Source: Mannheimia granulomatis
GTDB taxonomy: Bacteria > Pseudomonadota > Gammaproteobacteria > Enterobacterales > Pasteurellaceae
Assembly: GCF_013377255.1 (NCBI RefSeq)
Contig: NZ_CP016614.1
Coordinates: 141,501 to 205,500, forward strand
Direction of reading: 5' to 3'
Length of the DNA: 64,000 nucleotides
In this document: piece after piece, positions 1 to 7,711 of the stretch
Layout of the letters: the number at the start of each line of letters is the position of its first letter
Position numbering within the stretch: position 1 is the first letter of the stretch
The notes under the pieces: model-generated
Told to the model about the DNA's origin: nothing
The model's database searches: none
Seen by the model: the letters and a program-made list of their open reading frames with translations, nothing else
Program-made: the position numbers and the translations under genes

Positions 1-1
1 C

Positions 2-358
2 GAAACTGAAGAGAAAGATAAAAACGGCAACTGGGTGAACTACGACTACGACTGGATGTTCAAAGACGGTGCCATGGCGGAAGTGGCAAAATATGCCGAC
101 GGCGTTGGCCCGGGCTGGTATATGCTGATTGATAAAGAGAAATCAAAAGCCGGCAATATCGTTTACACCCCGCTGGTAAAAGAGCTAGCGAAGTACAAAA
201 TGGACTTGCACCCGTACACCGTGCGTAAAGATGCCCTGCCGCCATTCTTTTCTAATGTGGACGAAATGTACGATGCTCTGCTTAACAAAGCCGGTGCAAA
301 TGGCGTGTTTACCGACTTCCCAGATACTGGCGTTGAGTTCTTGAAAAAACAGAAGTAG
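2..358 (+). CDS. glpQ: Glycerophosphodiester phosphodiesterase, 3' part
   Basis: This is the C-terminal 118 codons of a gene whose start lies left of the window; the frame is open from base 2. The protein hydrolyses glycerophosphodiesters to sn-glycerol 3-phosphate and an alcohol. In Pasteurellaceae the family is the periplasmic or lipoprotein GlpQ, known as protein D in Haemophilus influenzae. The visible part shows the conserved C-terminal features of the family: a VGPGWYML stretch, a DLHPYTVRKD stretch leading into PPFF, and the GVFTDFPD motif near the end. The N-terminal catalytic HRG region is outside the window. glpT, the transporter for the product, lies about 7.4 kb downstream on the same strand, so the two appear to have been separated by inserted genes. 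The family call is firm. Confidence 0.93.
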   Translation, partial: ETEEKDKNGNWVNYDYDWMFKDGAMAEVAKYADGVGPGWYMLIDKEKSKAGNIVYTPLVKELAKYKMDLHPYTVRKDALPPFFSNVDEMYDALLNKAGANGVFTDFPDTGVEFLKKQK

Positions 359-373
359 CACTTTTCTAAGCTG

Positions 374-431
374 ACAAGCGGTCGATTTTTCTGAAAATGT
401 TGCAAAAAATAGAGGGAATTCGACCGCTTGT
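374..431. terminator. Inverted uptake-sequence pair, bidirectional terminator
   Basis: ACAAGCGGTCGA at 374 is matched by its reverse complement ending at about 431 (TCGACCGCTTGT), with T-rich sequence next to the arms. It lies between the convergent glpQ and TetR genes. The arms are two oppositely oriented Actinobacillus-type uptake sequences. Confidence 0.75.
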
Positions 432-977
432 TTATTCGCTTTTCTTTAAAATCTCGACCATCTCCGCCCACTCATCAAACACCTGAGGAATGGGGAGAAT
501 TTCCCCTTTTTCAAAAGCGTATCGGTGGCTTTTCAGTGCAAGGGTGGCGAAGACGGTTGCCTGATACGCCCAATTTTTCTCGGCAGATTTGACCTTTTGG
601 GCGTGAGCGATAAAGGCATTTTTTAATAAAGCGTGCATATCGTCATACAAATGATGGCGTGGCGTTTTGATTTTCCAAAGTACCAAAATCAGCCGTCTTT
701 TTTCCAATAAACGATTTCCAATGATTTGCATAAATCGCACCAAATTATCGCTTTCAAATCTTTGTTTTAACATCTCTTGATATTCATCTTTGATTTGTCT
801 AATCAATTTGCCCGCCAAATCGCTTTTGCCTGAATAATAACGATAAAAAGTGGTGCGGTTAATTAAGGCTTTTTCAATGATTTCTTGAGCTTGGATTTTT
901 TCAAACGGTTTTTCATCCAACAAATCTATTAAGGCATTTTGGATCATCAGATGCGTTTTGACAGTGCGTAAGTCCAT
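432..977 (-). CDS. TetR-family transcriptional regulator
   Basis: A 181-residue TetR/AcrR-like repressor. An N-terminal helix-turn-helix occupies roughly residues 20-50, with the recognition-helix signature ALINRTTFYRYYSGKSDLA. The C-terminal ligand domain is poorly conserved. The ATG at 977 lies about 130 bp from the divergent metallo-hydrolase gene at 1109, so it probably controls the shared intergenic region, as TetR genes commonly do. A second, decayed copy of this gene lies at 6597-7012 in the same orientation, so the two copies bracket the accessory genes between them. The inducing ligand cannot be told from the sequence. Confidence 0.85.
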   Translation of the reverse strand: MDLRTVKTHLMIQNALIDLLDEKPFEKIQAQEIIEKALINRTTFYRYYSGKSDLAGKLIRQIKDEYQEMLKQRFESDNLVRFMQIIGNRLLEKRRLILVLWKIKTPRHHLYDDMHALLKNAFIAHAQKVKSAEKNWAYQATVFATLALKSHRYAFEKGEILPIPQVFDEWAEMVEILKKSE

Positions 978-1108
978 ACTTTTTTGATTTTATACATACA
1001 TATTTTCTATTTTATATGTTTATCCTGCTAAATTCGAGTTTTTCAATGTTTGAGAAAACGCTACACCCTTTTTAGAATAGCCGCAGATATTTTTATGAGG
1101 AGCAGACA

Positions 1109-1951
1109 ATGATTAAAGTCCACTGCCTAACTACAGGTTGGGTACAAATTAAAATTCATCATCAACTGGCACGCTTTTTTGCTCGCCCTTTGCGTGTGCT
1201 TGATGTGCTGACCGATGCCAAATGGTCGCCAAAATTGCCGATTGGTTGCTGGCTGATTGAGCACCCAGAGGGCTTGATTTTGGTGGATACAGGCGAAAGC
1301 TCTCGTGCCAACGACAAGGGTTATCAGCCGTGGTGGCACCCCTTTATGCAGTTTTGCGAACGCCGTGGCGTAAAGCCCAGCGAAGAAGTAGGCGAAGTGC
1401 TAAAAGCAAAAGGCTTTGACCCCTTAAAGATTGACACGGTGGTAATGACCCATATGCACGGCGACCACGCAGGCGGATTGCCCAATTTCCCGAACAGCCG
1501 ATTTGTCTTGACCGAGATTGAAAAACAGGCGATTGAAGCCCCCAATGCGGTGTTTAATGGCTATTTGACCCAGCATTATCCTGATTGGTTTGCCCCTGAC
1601 ACGGTGCAGTTTAATGACGGTGCGTTTGAAAGTTTTGAGCAAAGTCATAAATTGACCAAAGACGGCAAAATCCGCCTTGTGCCAACCGCAGGACATACGC
1701 TAGGACACCAAGCCGTGATTGTGGATATGGGCGACCACTACATTTTGATTGGCGGCGATGCGTCTTATTGTGAACAAGATATGCTTAGCGGTAACATTGA
1801 CGGTGTGTGTATGGACGGCAAATTGCATCAAGCAAGCACCGCCAAAATGCGTGAACTCTGCAAGGCAAAGCCCACCATTGTGCAACTGGCTCACGATGAA
1901 AAGAGTGAATATCGGTTGAATAATAAGATTTTTACGGTGGTAAATCATTAG
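1109..1951 (+). CDS. Metallo-beta-lactamase-fold hydrolase, lactonase-like
   Basis: A 280-residue zinc hydrolase of the MBL fold. The metal-binding motif THMHGDHAGG is at residues about 114-123, a further His is in the PTAGHTLGH motif, and the Asp is in the IGGDASY segment. This arrangement resembles N-acyl-homoserine lactonases (AttM/AiiA type) and related lactonases, but the family includes many other hydrolases, so the substrate is not assigned. There is no signal peptide, so it is expected in the cytoplasm. A GAGGAG ribosome binding site stands 6 nt before the ATG. It is divergent from the TetR gene and probably under its control. It opens a run of enzymes (hydrolase, flavin monooxygenase, nitronate monooxygenase) that looks like a detoxification or catabolic cassette. 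Confidence 0.83.
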   Translation: MIKVHCLTTGWVQIKIHHQLARFFARPLRVLDVLTDAKWSPKLPIGCWLIEHPEGLILVDTGESSRANDKGYQPWWHPFMQFCERRGVKPSEEVGEVLKAKGFDPLKIDTVVMTHMHGDHAGGLPNFPNSRFVLTEIEKQAIEAPNAVFNGYLTQHYPDWFAPDTVQFNDGAFESFEQSHKLTKDGKIRLVPTAGHTLGHQAVIVDMGDHYILIGGDASYCEQDMLSGNIDGVCMDGKLHQASTAKMRELCKAKPTIVQLAHDEKSEYRLNNKIFTVVNH

Positions 1952-1960
1952 TGAAAAATG

Positions 1961-1991
1961 ACCGCTTGTTGAAAGACAAGCGGTGTTTTTG
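1961..1991 (+). terminator. Uptake-sequence hairpin terminator
   Basis: ACCGCTTGT (1961-1969) and ACAAGCGGT (1976-1984) form a perfect 9-bp stem with a 6-nt loop, followed by GTTTTTGTTT. It ends the metallo-hydrolase gene. Confidence 0.85.
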
Positions 1992-2115
1992 TTTCTAAAT
2001 TTTACAAACTTATCTTTCCATTTTCAAAAATAAACTTTCAAAAAACTGCCATTCTTTTGTCAATTTTAAAATTTTATAATACGCTTATTCCAATCCATTC
2101 AATGAGAGTAACCTT

Positions 2116-3039
2116 ATGAAAACAATTCTAAAATCAACCGCACTTGTGTTAGCGTTATCTTTTGGTAATGCATCAAATGCCGAAACTACGGCACAACCGA
2201 CAAAAACAGCAATTGAACAGCCGGCTATTCAAACAATCAAAACCTTTGACGGCTTAAACCTGCATTTACAAAAAGATATGCCAACTGTCCGCCCCAAAGC
2301 CATTGTTGTGATTTCGCACGGTTTGGCAAGCCATTCTGGGGTGTTTGGCGAGTTTGCCAAAACGATGAACGAGAGCGACATTGCCGTGTATCGTTTTGAC
2401 CATCGTGGGCACGGCAAATCGGACGGACGAGACTCAATTCACATCAACAGCTATTTTGAAATGGTGGAAGATTTGCGTTTGGTGGTACAAAAAGCCAAAT
2501 CTGAACACCCAAATACGCCTGTGTTTGTGCTTGGACACAGTATGGGCGGACACATTTCGGCACTTTATGGCACCAAATATCCGCACGAGGTGAACGGCTT
2601 TATTTTGGCGGCGGGCGTTTTGCGTTATAACCAGATGAATTTTGGACATTTGCCACGCCCCGAGCCCAAAGACAGCTTTGTCAGTGGGGCGGTTGCGATG
2701 ACCATGCTGAATTTGCCGTTTAATGGCGAAGGCTTGTCGCTGGGTGGCGACCCGTTAATGCTGGAAAAATTTTCGGTATCGTTCCCCAACAGTTTTCAAG
2801 AAGGCATCAAATATTTAAAAGACAATGACGATAAATTTGTCGCCCCTGTGATGCTCATTAGCGGTAATAAAGATCTGTTTGTCGTGCCAAAAGATGCCAT
2901 TGATTTTTATAATGAAACCAACTCGGTGGATAAAAGTTTGATTTTGTATCCGAACTTTGGGCATTTGTTAATGCTGGAAAATGGCGGACAAAAAATCAAT
3001 GACGATGTGGCGGAGTGGATTAACGAGCGGGTGAAGTGA
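2116..3039 (+). CDS. Secreted alpha/beta hydrolase (lysophospholipase/monoacylglycerol lipase-like)
   Basis: A 307-residue serine hydrolase. A signal peptide of about 22 residues (basic start, hydrophobic core, SNA-ET cleavage region) indicates export to the periplasm or beyond. The nucleophile elbow GHSMGG places Ser at residue 142. The likely triad partners are Asp near 253 (GNKDLF) and His near 283 (NFGHLL). The ISHGLASHSG segment supplies the oxyanion region, and FDHRGHGKSDG is typical of the monoacylglycerol lipase/PldB-like group (Hydrolase_4). Length is normal. The substrate is probably a lipid or small ester, by family only. It has its own intergenic upstream region, so it may be transcribed separately from the metallo-hydrolase. 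A signal peptide is unusual for this group. Confidence 0.85.
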   Translation: MKTILKSTALVLALSFGNASNAETTAQPTKTAIEQPAIQTIKTFDGLNLHLQKDMPTVRPKAIVVISHGLASHSGVFGEFAKTMNESDIAVYRFDHRGHGKSDGRDSIHINSYFEMVEDLRLVVQKAKSEHPNTPVFVLGHSMGGHISALYGTKYPHEVNGFILAAGVLRYNQMNFGHLPRPEPKDSFVSGAVAMTMLNLPFNGEGLSLGGDPLMLEKFSVSFPNSFQEGIKYLKDNDDKFVAPVMLISGNKDLFVVPKDAIDFYNETNSVDKSLILYPNFGHLLMLENGGQKINDDVAEWINERVK

Positions 3040-3146
3040 GTTTTAAGATACCGTTTTGGGCGAATGCAAGCGGTATTTTTCCCATAAAATTTTGCAAACT
3101 TTTAAGCTGACTAAAACACCATTTTTAATACAGAGAAAATATAAAT

Positions 3147-4463
3147 ATGAACAAACAAATGCTTATCGGACTGGGTATGACAGGCTCATTTGGGGCAAAC
3201 CAAAGAGCGTGGCTAGACCGAAGTCTTGATGTCAAAGTCCACCCCGATTTTAATACCGACATTCGTGCAGCTCAGCTTGCCGAACAGGGCAAATTTCAGT
3301 TTTTGTTTTTGGGCGATTTTCCTGCCACCGTGCCACAGGACAACTCCTTTGTGGGCGGTATGGCGTTGGAGCCGATTGTGGCATCGTCCTTGATTGCACA
3401 GGCAACCAGTCGCATTGGCATTGCCGCAACGGTTGCGACTTCGTGGAGCATTCCTTATACCCTTGCTCGCCAGTTCAAAACGCTTGATGTGATGAGTGGC
3501 GGACGAATGGCGTGGAATGCGGTAACAGGGGCAAATCCCCATATCGCCCAAGCCTTTGGCGTAACGCTTGGCGACAGCCATAGCCGTTATGAAAAGGCGT
3601 ATGAATTCACCGAAATGGTGCAAAATCTGTGGGCATCGTGGGGCGAAACTGCCCTAAAAAACGACAAATCCACCCAAGTTTTTGCCGATTACAGTCAAGT
3701 TCAAACCATTGCCCAACAAGGCAAATATTTGCAGTCGGTAGGAGCATTGCCGATTCCGCCGTCCAAGCAAGGACAGCCTGTGATTTTTCACTCTGGCGGT
3801 TCGCCCAATAACATCGCTTACGCAGGTCGTTATGCCAGCGTGATGATTGGCGAAGTGTGGACGATAGAGCAAGGGCAAGCGATTCGTAACGCCTTGCGTC
3901 AGGCTGCCATTGACAATGGGCGAAACCCCGATGAAGTCAAATTTATCGCAGGGATAATGCCCTTGATTGCCGACAGCAAACGAGATGCCCTAGACCGCCA
4001 CGCCTTTTTTATGGACGAACGCACGCTGTATCAGCGTATTCGCCATATCGGAGCGGTATTGGGGACGCACTTTGGCTTTGATGATTTGGATAAACCGATT
4101 GACCCTGCCCTACTGGATAGGGTGCAAATCACGCCTTATTCTGACCCCAGAGCTGAAATTGTGCTAAAAATCGCCCGTGAAGGCTGGTCGCTCAAAGATG
4201 TGATTCATCATTCGGTGATTGATTATCACCCTGCTGCCGTTGGCACAGCATACGATACGGCTGATTTTATGACCGAGTGGTTTGAACAAGGGGCGTGCGA
4301 CGGCTTTTGGGTGTTGCCTGATGTATATGAGGTGGATTTAAAACGCTTTGTTGAAGAAGTCGTGCCGATTTTGCAAGAACGGGGGATTTATCATACCGAT
4401 TATGAAGGCGAGACTTTACGGGAGCATTTGGGCGTGGCTTATCAGTATGGGTTGAGAAAATAG
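3147..4463 (+). CDS. FMN-dependent monooxygenase, NtaA/SnaA/DszA family
   Basis: A 438-residue bacterial luciferase-like TIM-barrel flavoprotein. The N-terminal segment with WLDRS, the stretch around LFLGDFPA, the AATVATSWSIPYTLARQF segment and the SGGRMAWNAVTG motif are diagnostic of the nitrilotriacetate/dibenzothiophene/pristinamycin monooxygenase group. These enzymes oxidise substrates with FMNH2 supplied by a separate flavin reductase. No dedicated reductase gene is adjacent. The C-terminal half ends with the family's FVEEVVPILQERG region. The substrate cannot be predicted. It converges on the LysR gene, with a shared terminator between them. Confidence 0.87.
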   Translation: MNKQMLIGLGMTGSFGANQRAWLDRSLDVKVHPDFNTDIRAAQLAEQGKFQFLFLGDFPATVPQDNSFVGGMALEPIVASSLIAQATSRIGIAATVATSWSIPYTLARQFKTLDVMSGGRMAWNAVTGANPHIAQAFGVTLGDSHSRYEKAYEFTEMVQNLWASWGETALKNDKSTQVFADYSQVQTIAQQGKYLQSVGALPIPPSKQGQPVIFHSGGSPNNIAYAGRYASVMIGEVWTIEQGQAIRNALRQAAIDNGRNPDEVKFIAGIMPLIADSKRDALDRHAFFMDERTLYQRIRHIGAVLGTHFGFDDLDKPIDPALLDRVQITPYSDPRAEIVLKIAREGWSLKDVIHHSVIDYHPAAVGTAYDTADFMTEWFEQGACDGFWVLPDVYEVDLKRFVEEVVPILQERGIYHTDYEGETLREHLGVAYQYGLRK

Positions 4464-4464
4464 G

Positions 4465-4506
4465 AAAAACACCGTTTGAATGAATTTTCAAGCGGTGTTT
4501 TTTTAT
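4465..4506. terminator. Bidirectional hairpin terminator
   Basis: ACACCGTTTGAA and TTCAAGCGGTGT form a stem (about 4469-4498, one mismatch) flanked by an A-run on the left and a T-run on the right. It serves both the monooxygenase gene and the convergent LysR gene, and one arm is a partial uptake sequence. Confidence 0.8.
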
Positions 4507-4524
4507 TGAAATGTTGCAACATTT

Positions 4525-5394
4525 TCAGGCAGTCTGATTTTTTTGTAATACGAACTCCACAAATTTTCGCACAATCGCAGATGGATAACGGTGTGCGGCA
4601 TAAATCATCAATACATCAAAATCAGGCTTATCCCATTCTGGCAAAATCTCAACCAAACGCCCTTCATGTATCCATTTTTCGGCAGTAAAATCAGAAACTT
4701 GCCCGATCGCCAGCCCCTCTAAAATCATATATTCCACTGCATAACTGTCATTGCTGGCAAATAAAAACGGCAAAGTGATTTTTTCTTTACCCATTTGAAT
4801 GACAATCTCGCTTTCGCCATTTTTTGCCCAAGTGGCAAGCGGAAAATTTTTCAAATCTTGCAAAGTGTTGGGCGTGCCAAGCCATGCGATTAAATCAGGG
4901 TGGGCAACCCATTTTGTGCCGATAGAAAGCACTTTTTTGGCGATAAAATGCTCGCCGTGCAACTCGCCAATGCGAAACGCAATGTCAATGCTGTCCGCTG
5001 TCAAATCCAAAGGGCGTTCGGTCAGCGTGCAATGAATTTGAATGTTGGGGAATGTTTGCCCAAATTCGCCAATCCATTGCAATACAGGTAAAAAAGCAGG
5101 TGGTGCCGAAATGCGTAAAATGCCCTTTAAATTGTGTTCATCATCAAACAAAACTTGTTTGGCATTCAACAAATTATCAATGGACAAATGCACTTCGTCA
5201 TAAAGTTTTTGCCCTGCCATTGTGGGTTTGACGCCTGATTTTTGGCGGTCAAACAGTTGGATATTCAGCTCTTTTTCCAGCTCACTAATCTGACGGCTGA
5301 TGGTGGCAATCGGCACGCCCGTGCGTTCGGCGGCTTTGGATAAACTGCCGTTCTGGATAATGGCGACAAATAGGCGGAGGGTATTTAAGTTCAT
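4525..5394 (-). CDS. LysR-family transcriptional regulator
   Basis: A 289-residue LysR-type regulator. The N-terminal winged helix-turn-helix spans about residues 1-60 with the characteristic FVAIIQNGSLSKAAERTGV and SRQISELEKELNIQLFDR segments. A periplasmic-binding-protein-like effector domain follows. It is divergent from the nitronate monooxygenase gene across about 150 bp, the usual geometry for a LysR activator and its target. The inducer is unknown. Confidence 0.9.
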   Translation of the reverse strand: MNLNTLRLFVAIIQNGSLSKAAERTGVPIATISRQISELEKELNIQLFDRQKSGVKPTMAGQKLYDEVHLSIDNLLNAKQVLFDDEHNLKGILRISAPPAFLPVLQWIGEFGQTFPNIQIHCTLTERPLDLTADSIDIAFRIGELHGEHFIAKKVLSIGTKWVAHPDLIAWLGTPNTLQDLKNFPLATWAKNGESEIVIQMGKEKITLPFLFASNDSYAVEYMILEGLAIGQVSDFTAEKWIHEGRLVEILPEWDKPDFDVLMIYAAHRYPSAIVRKFVEFVLQKNQTA

Positions 5395-5544
5395 GTTTTT
5401 TAATTTAAAAAATGGATTAGACTATTTTAACAGATGTAGTTTTGTTTTCCAAAAATGAAAATGATATTTCCATTTTTCGCCATTCTTTCTGAATTTAAAA
5501 AACATTAAAATGCCACCTATTCAAACCAAACAGAGTAAAAAAAC

Positions 5545-6495
5545 ATGCAAAACCGTATTACCCAAATTTTGAACATCAAACACCCCATTGTCCAAGCCCC
5601 AATGTCGTGGCTGACGGACGCACATCTGGTGGCAAGCGCGGCGGAGGCTGGCGGATTGGGCTTTTTAGCCCCACACGCAGGACAAACAACCAATCCCACT
5701 TCCAACGAAGAAGTTTTAGATCGTATGCGTGCCGAAATCCGCAAAGTCAAGGCATTGACCGACAAGCCTTTTGGCGTGCCGTTTATTTTGTCTTACGATT
5801 TTTCGCTGATTCCCCTAATGGTGGATTTGCTGATTGAAGAAGGCGTGCCTGTGGTGCTGGACAATGGCTGGCTTGACCCTGACATTTACGCCAAATTCAA
5901 ACAGGCGGGCATTAAAATCATCTGCCGTTTGCCCAATCCCAATTTGGCGGACGCATTAAAAGCTCAAAGTTTGGGTGCGGATATTTTGGTGCTGACGGGC
6001 TTTGACGAAGGTGGCACTTTGCCGATGAAAGAAGTCGGCAGTTTTAGCGTTTTGGCGGAATTTGTCGGTAAGGTGGATTTGCCGATTATGCTGGCGGGCG
6101 GGATCGCCGATAAAAAATCGGTGCAAGCCAGTTTGGCACTGGGGGCAGAAGGCGTATGGATTGGCACGGCATTTATCGCCACAGCCGAGTGTCGCAGTCA
6201 TCAAAAGGTGAAAGAATGGATTGTGAACTCAACGGCTAATGATTTATTGCTGTTCCGTACCGAGCCGTATTATTACCGCTCTTTGCCCACCGAATTGGCG
6301 AAAAAATGCTTTGAAATGAGCGAAAATGGGGCAAGCCGTGCCGACATCGCCAGAGTGATGAACGCTGGCACAGGCATGCGTTTGGGTATGCTGGAAGGCG
6401 ATTTTGACAATGGTTATGTGTCGGTCGGTAATGGCATTTCACAAATTGATAGAATTAAAACTGTCAAAGAATTGATTGATGAGTTGATGAACTAA
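5545..6495 (+). CDS. Nitronate monooxygenase (2-nitropropane dioxygenase family)
   Basis: A 316-residue FMN-dependent TIM-barrel enzyme of the nitronate monooxygenase family. It oxidises alkyl nitronates (including propionate 3-nitronate) to carbonyl compounds and nitrite. N-terminal HPIVQAPMSW, the GGLGFLAPH segment, and the FMN-phosphate motifs LAGGIAD and GAEGVWIGTAF (about residues 185-212) identify it. It is divergent from the LysR gene, which probably regulates it. Together with the lactonase-like hydrolase and FMN monooxygenase it suggests a cassette for handling oxidised or nitro-organic compounds; that combined role is inference. Confidence 0.87.
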   Translation: MQNRITQILNIKHPIVQAPMSWLTDAHLVASAAEAGGLGFLAPHAGQTTNPTSNEEVLDRMRAEIRKVKALTDKPFGVPFILSYDFSLIPLMVDLLIEEGVPVVLDNGWLDPDIYAKFKQAGIKIICRLPNPNLADALKAQSLGADILVLTGFDEGGTLPMKEVGSFSVLAEFVGKVDLPIMLAGGIADKKSVQASLALGAEGVWIGTAFIATAECRSHQKVKEWIVNSTANDLLLFRTEPYYYRSLPTELAKKCFEMSENGASRADIARVMNAGTGMRLGMLEGDFDNGYVSVGNGISQIDRIKTVKELIDELMN

Positions 6496-6526
6496 AAGCT
6501 AATCTTGTAAAAAAACATATGAATCC

Positions 6527-6560
6527 GGCCGCTTGTGGAAATACAAGCGGTCGATTTTTA
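6527..6560 (+). terminator. Uptake-sequence hairpin terminator
   Basis: CCGCTTGT (6529-6536) and ACAAGCGG (6543-6550) form a stem with a 6-nt loop, followed by TCGATTTTTA. It ends the nitronate monooxygenase gene. Confidence 0.78.
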
Positions 6561-6596
6561 CTAAAAATCTGCAAATTTCCAGGTAGGCTAGCTTTT

Positions 6597-7012
6597 CACA
6601 ACATCAATCATCGCCACCCATTCATCAAACACTTGAAGCATGGGTAGAATTTCCCCTTTCTCAAAGGCCTATCGGTGGCTTTCTAGTGCAAGGGTAGCGA
6701 AGACGGTTGCTTGATACGCCCAATTTTTCTAGGTGGATTTGACCTTTTGTGCGTGAGCGATAAAGGCATTTTTAAACAAAACATGCATATCATTATACAG
6801 ATGATAGCGTGGCGTTTTGATTTTCCAAAGGGTTAAAATCAGCCGTCTTTTTTCCAGCAAGCGATTGCCGATGAGCTGCATAAATCGGACGAGGTTATGG
6901 CTTTCAAAGCGTTGTTTTAACATCTCTTGATATTCCGCTTTCACTTCTTGAATCAACTTGCTTGCCAAATCGCTTTTACCGGAGTAGTAGCGGTAAAAGG
7001 TGGTGCAGTTAT
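6597..7012 (-). pseudogene. Decayed copy of the TetR regulator
   Basis: On the minus strand this stretch is closely similar, base by base, to about 445-860 of the intact TetR gene. It shares the regions encoding FEKGEI, the NWAYQATVFATLAL-like segment, HRYHLY/PRYHLYND and LIGNRLLEKRRLIL. It carries at least two in-frame nonsense codons: TAG at 6729-6731, and a TAG where the intact copy has the Tyr codon of its SHRYAFEKG segment. Similarity stops at about 7012 inside the FYRYY segment, so the start codon and helix-turn-helix N-terminus are missing. The gene is therefore dead. It probably arose by duplication of the TetR gene with its flanking DNA. Confidence 0.85.
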
Positions 7013-7490
7013 CATTTAAAAATTATGTTGCAAGCCCATGCCGTGAGCGTGGAGCAAATCGGCAAAGAACGTTTTTATGCGATTGCAATGAAAGATGAAA
7101 TTGAAAAGCAGGGGGAATTGGTGGCTTTGATGAAGAAATATTGTCCCAGCCATCAGGATTGAGCTTTTTATGGTAACGTGTAAGTTGCTGCACCCTTTAC
7201 TTTCCCAAACGGCACAATAGCCAAAAATCGCTTTTTCAACTCCGCGATGGAAGAACAGCACGCCCAAGGCAGCCGGCTTACCACCACGCTCGCTAATTTG
7301 TACAGCACTTGGGCGTTGCGGGAATGTGGGTGATAGGCAATGTGATAGTATCAAAATATGGCAAAGGATCAATCAATGATGTCGTGGTGTCGGACGACCG
7401 CGCACTCCCCAGTCTGCGTGGAAAGTGTTGTGGCATACGATTGTGTCGAATGGGAAAGCGGTATTGAGTACGGTGAGAAGTTAGGAAATG
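7013..7490 (+). pseudogene. Unrecognised gene debris between the TetR remnant and glpT
   Basis: About 480 bp with no intact gene but with coding-like stretches on the plus strand. One piece (about 7023-7161) reads MLQAHAVSVEQIGKERF onward to a stop after KKYCPSHQD. Another (about 7210-7330) reads FFNSAMEEQHAQGSRL onward to a stop. A third (about 7352-7480) reads SKYGKGSINDVVVSDDRALP and, after a one-base frame change, VLWHTIVSNGKAVLSTV to a stop. The pieces look like 3' ends or internal fragments of one or more decayed genes. I do not recognise the parent family. Confidence 0.4.
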
Positions 7491-7491
7491 A

Positions 7492-7525
7492 AACACCGTT
7501 TGTAAATACAAGCGGTGTTTTTCTT
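7492..7525 (+). terminator. Hairpin terminator in gene debris
   Basis: AACACCGTTTGT and ACAAGCGGTGTT pair around a short AAAT-type loop and are followed by TTTTC. It probably once ended the decayed upstream gene. Confidence 0.65.
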
Positions 7526-7618
7526 TTGAGAATTTGCAAAAGGATTTTCCAGGCCGCCTAAAAAGATTTTACAAAATTTTCGGTAAATTCGACCGCTTGC
7601 GTTTTCGCTCAATATTTT

Positions 7619-7634
7619 TTTGATCTCGCTCATA
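7619..7634. promoter_or_regulatory. Weak candidate CRP site upstream of glpT
   Basis: TTTGA-TCTCGC-TCATA matches the CRP consensus TGTGA-N6-TCACA at 8 of 10 positions and lies about 80 bp before glpT, a gene class commonly activated by CRP. Position and similarity are the only support. Confidence 0.3.
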
Positions 7635-7711
7635 ATTATTGAATAATTTGCTTTTCTAATAAGTTCAAATCCGTATAGTGTAGCAACAGTTTATTTTTAG
7701 AGGAGTGTTGT

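Noticed and set aside
1109..1951. Confident quorum-quenching AHL lactonase
   Set aside because: The HxHxDH motif fits, but the MBL superfamily is too broad to name the substrate without an alignment or assay; kept as lactonase-like only.
7016..7372. 118-codon minus-strand frame in the debris region
   Set aside because: Spans unrelated fragments, has no similarity I recognise and no ribosome binding site; the plus strand gives better coding-like segments.
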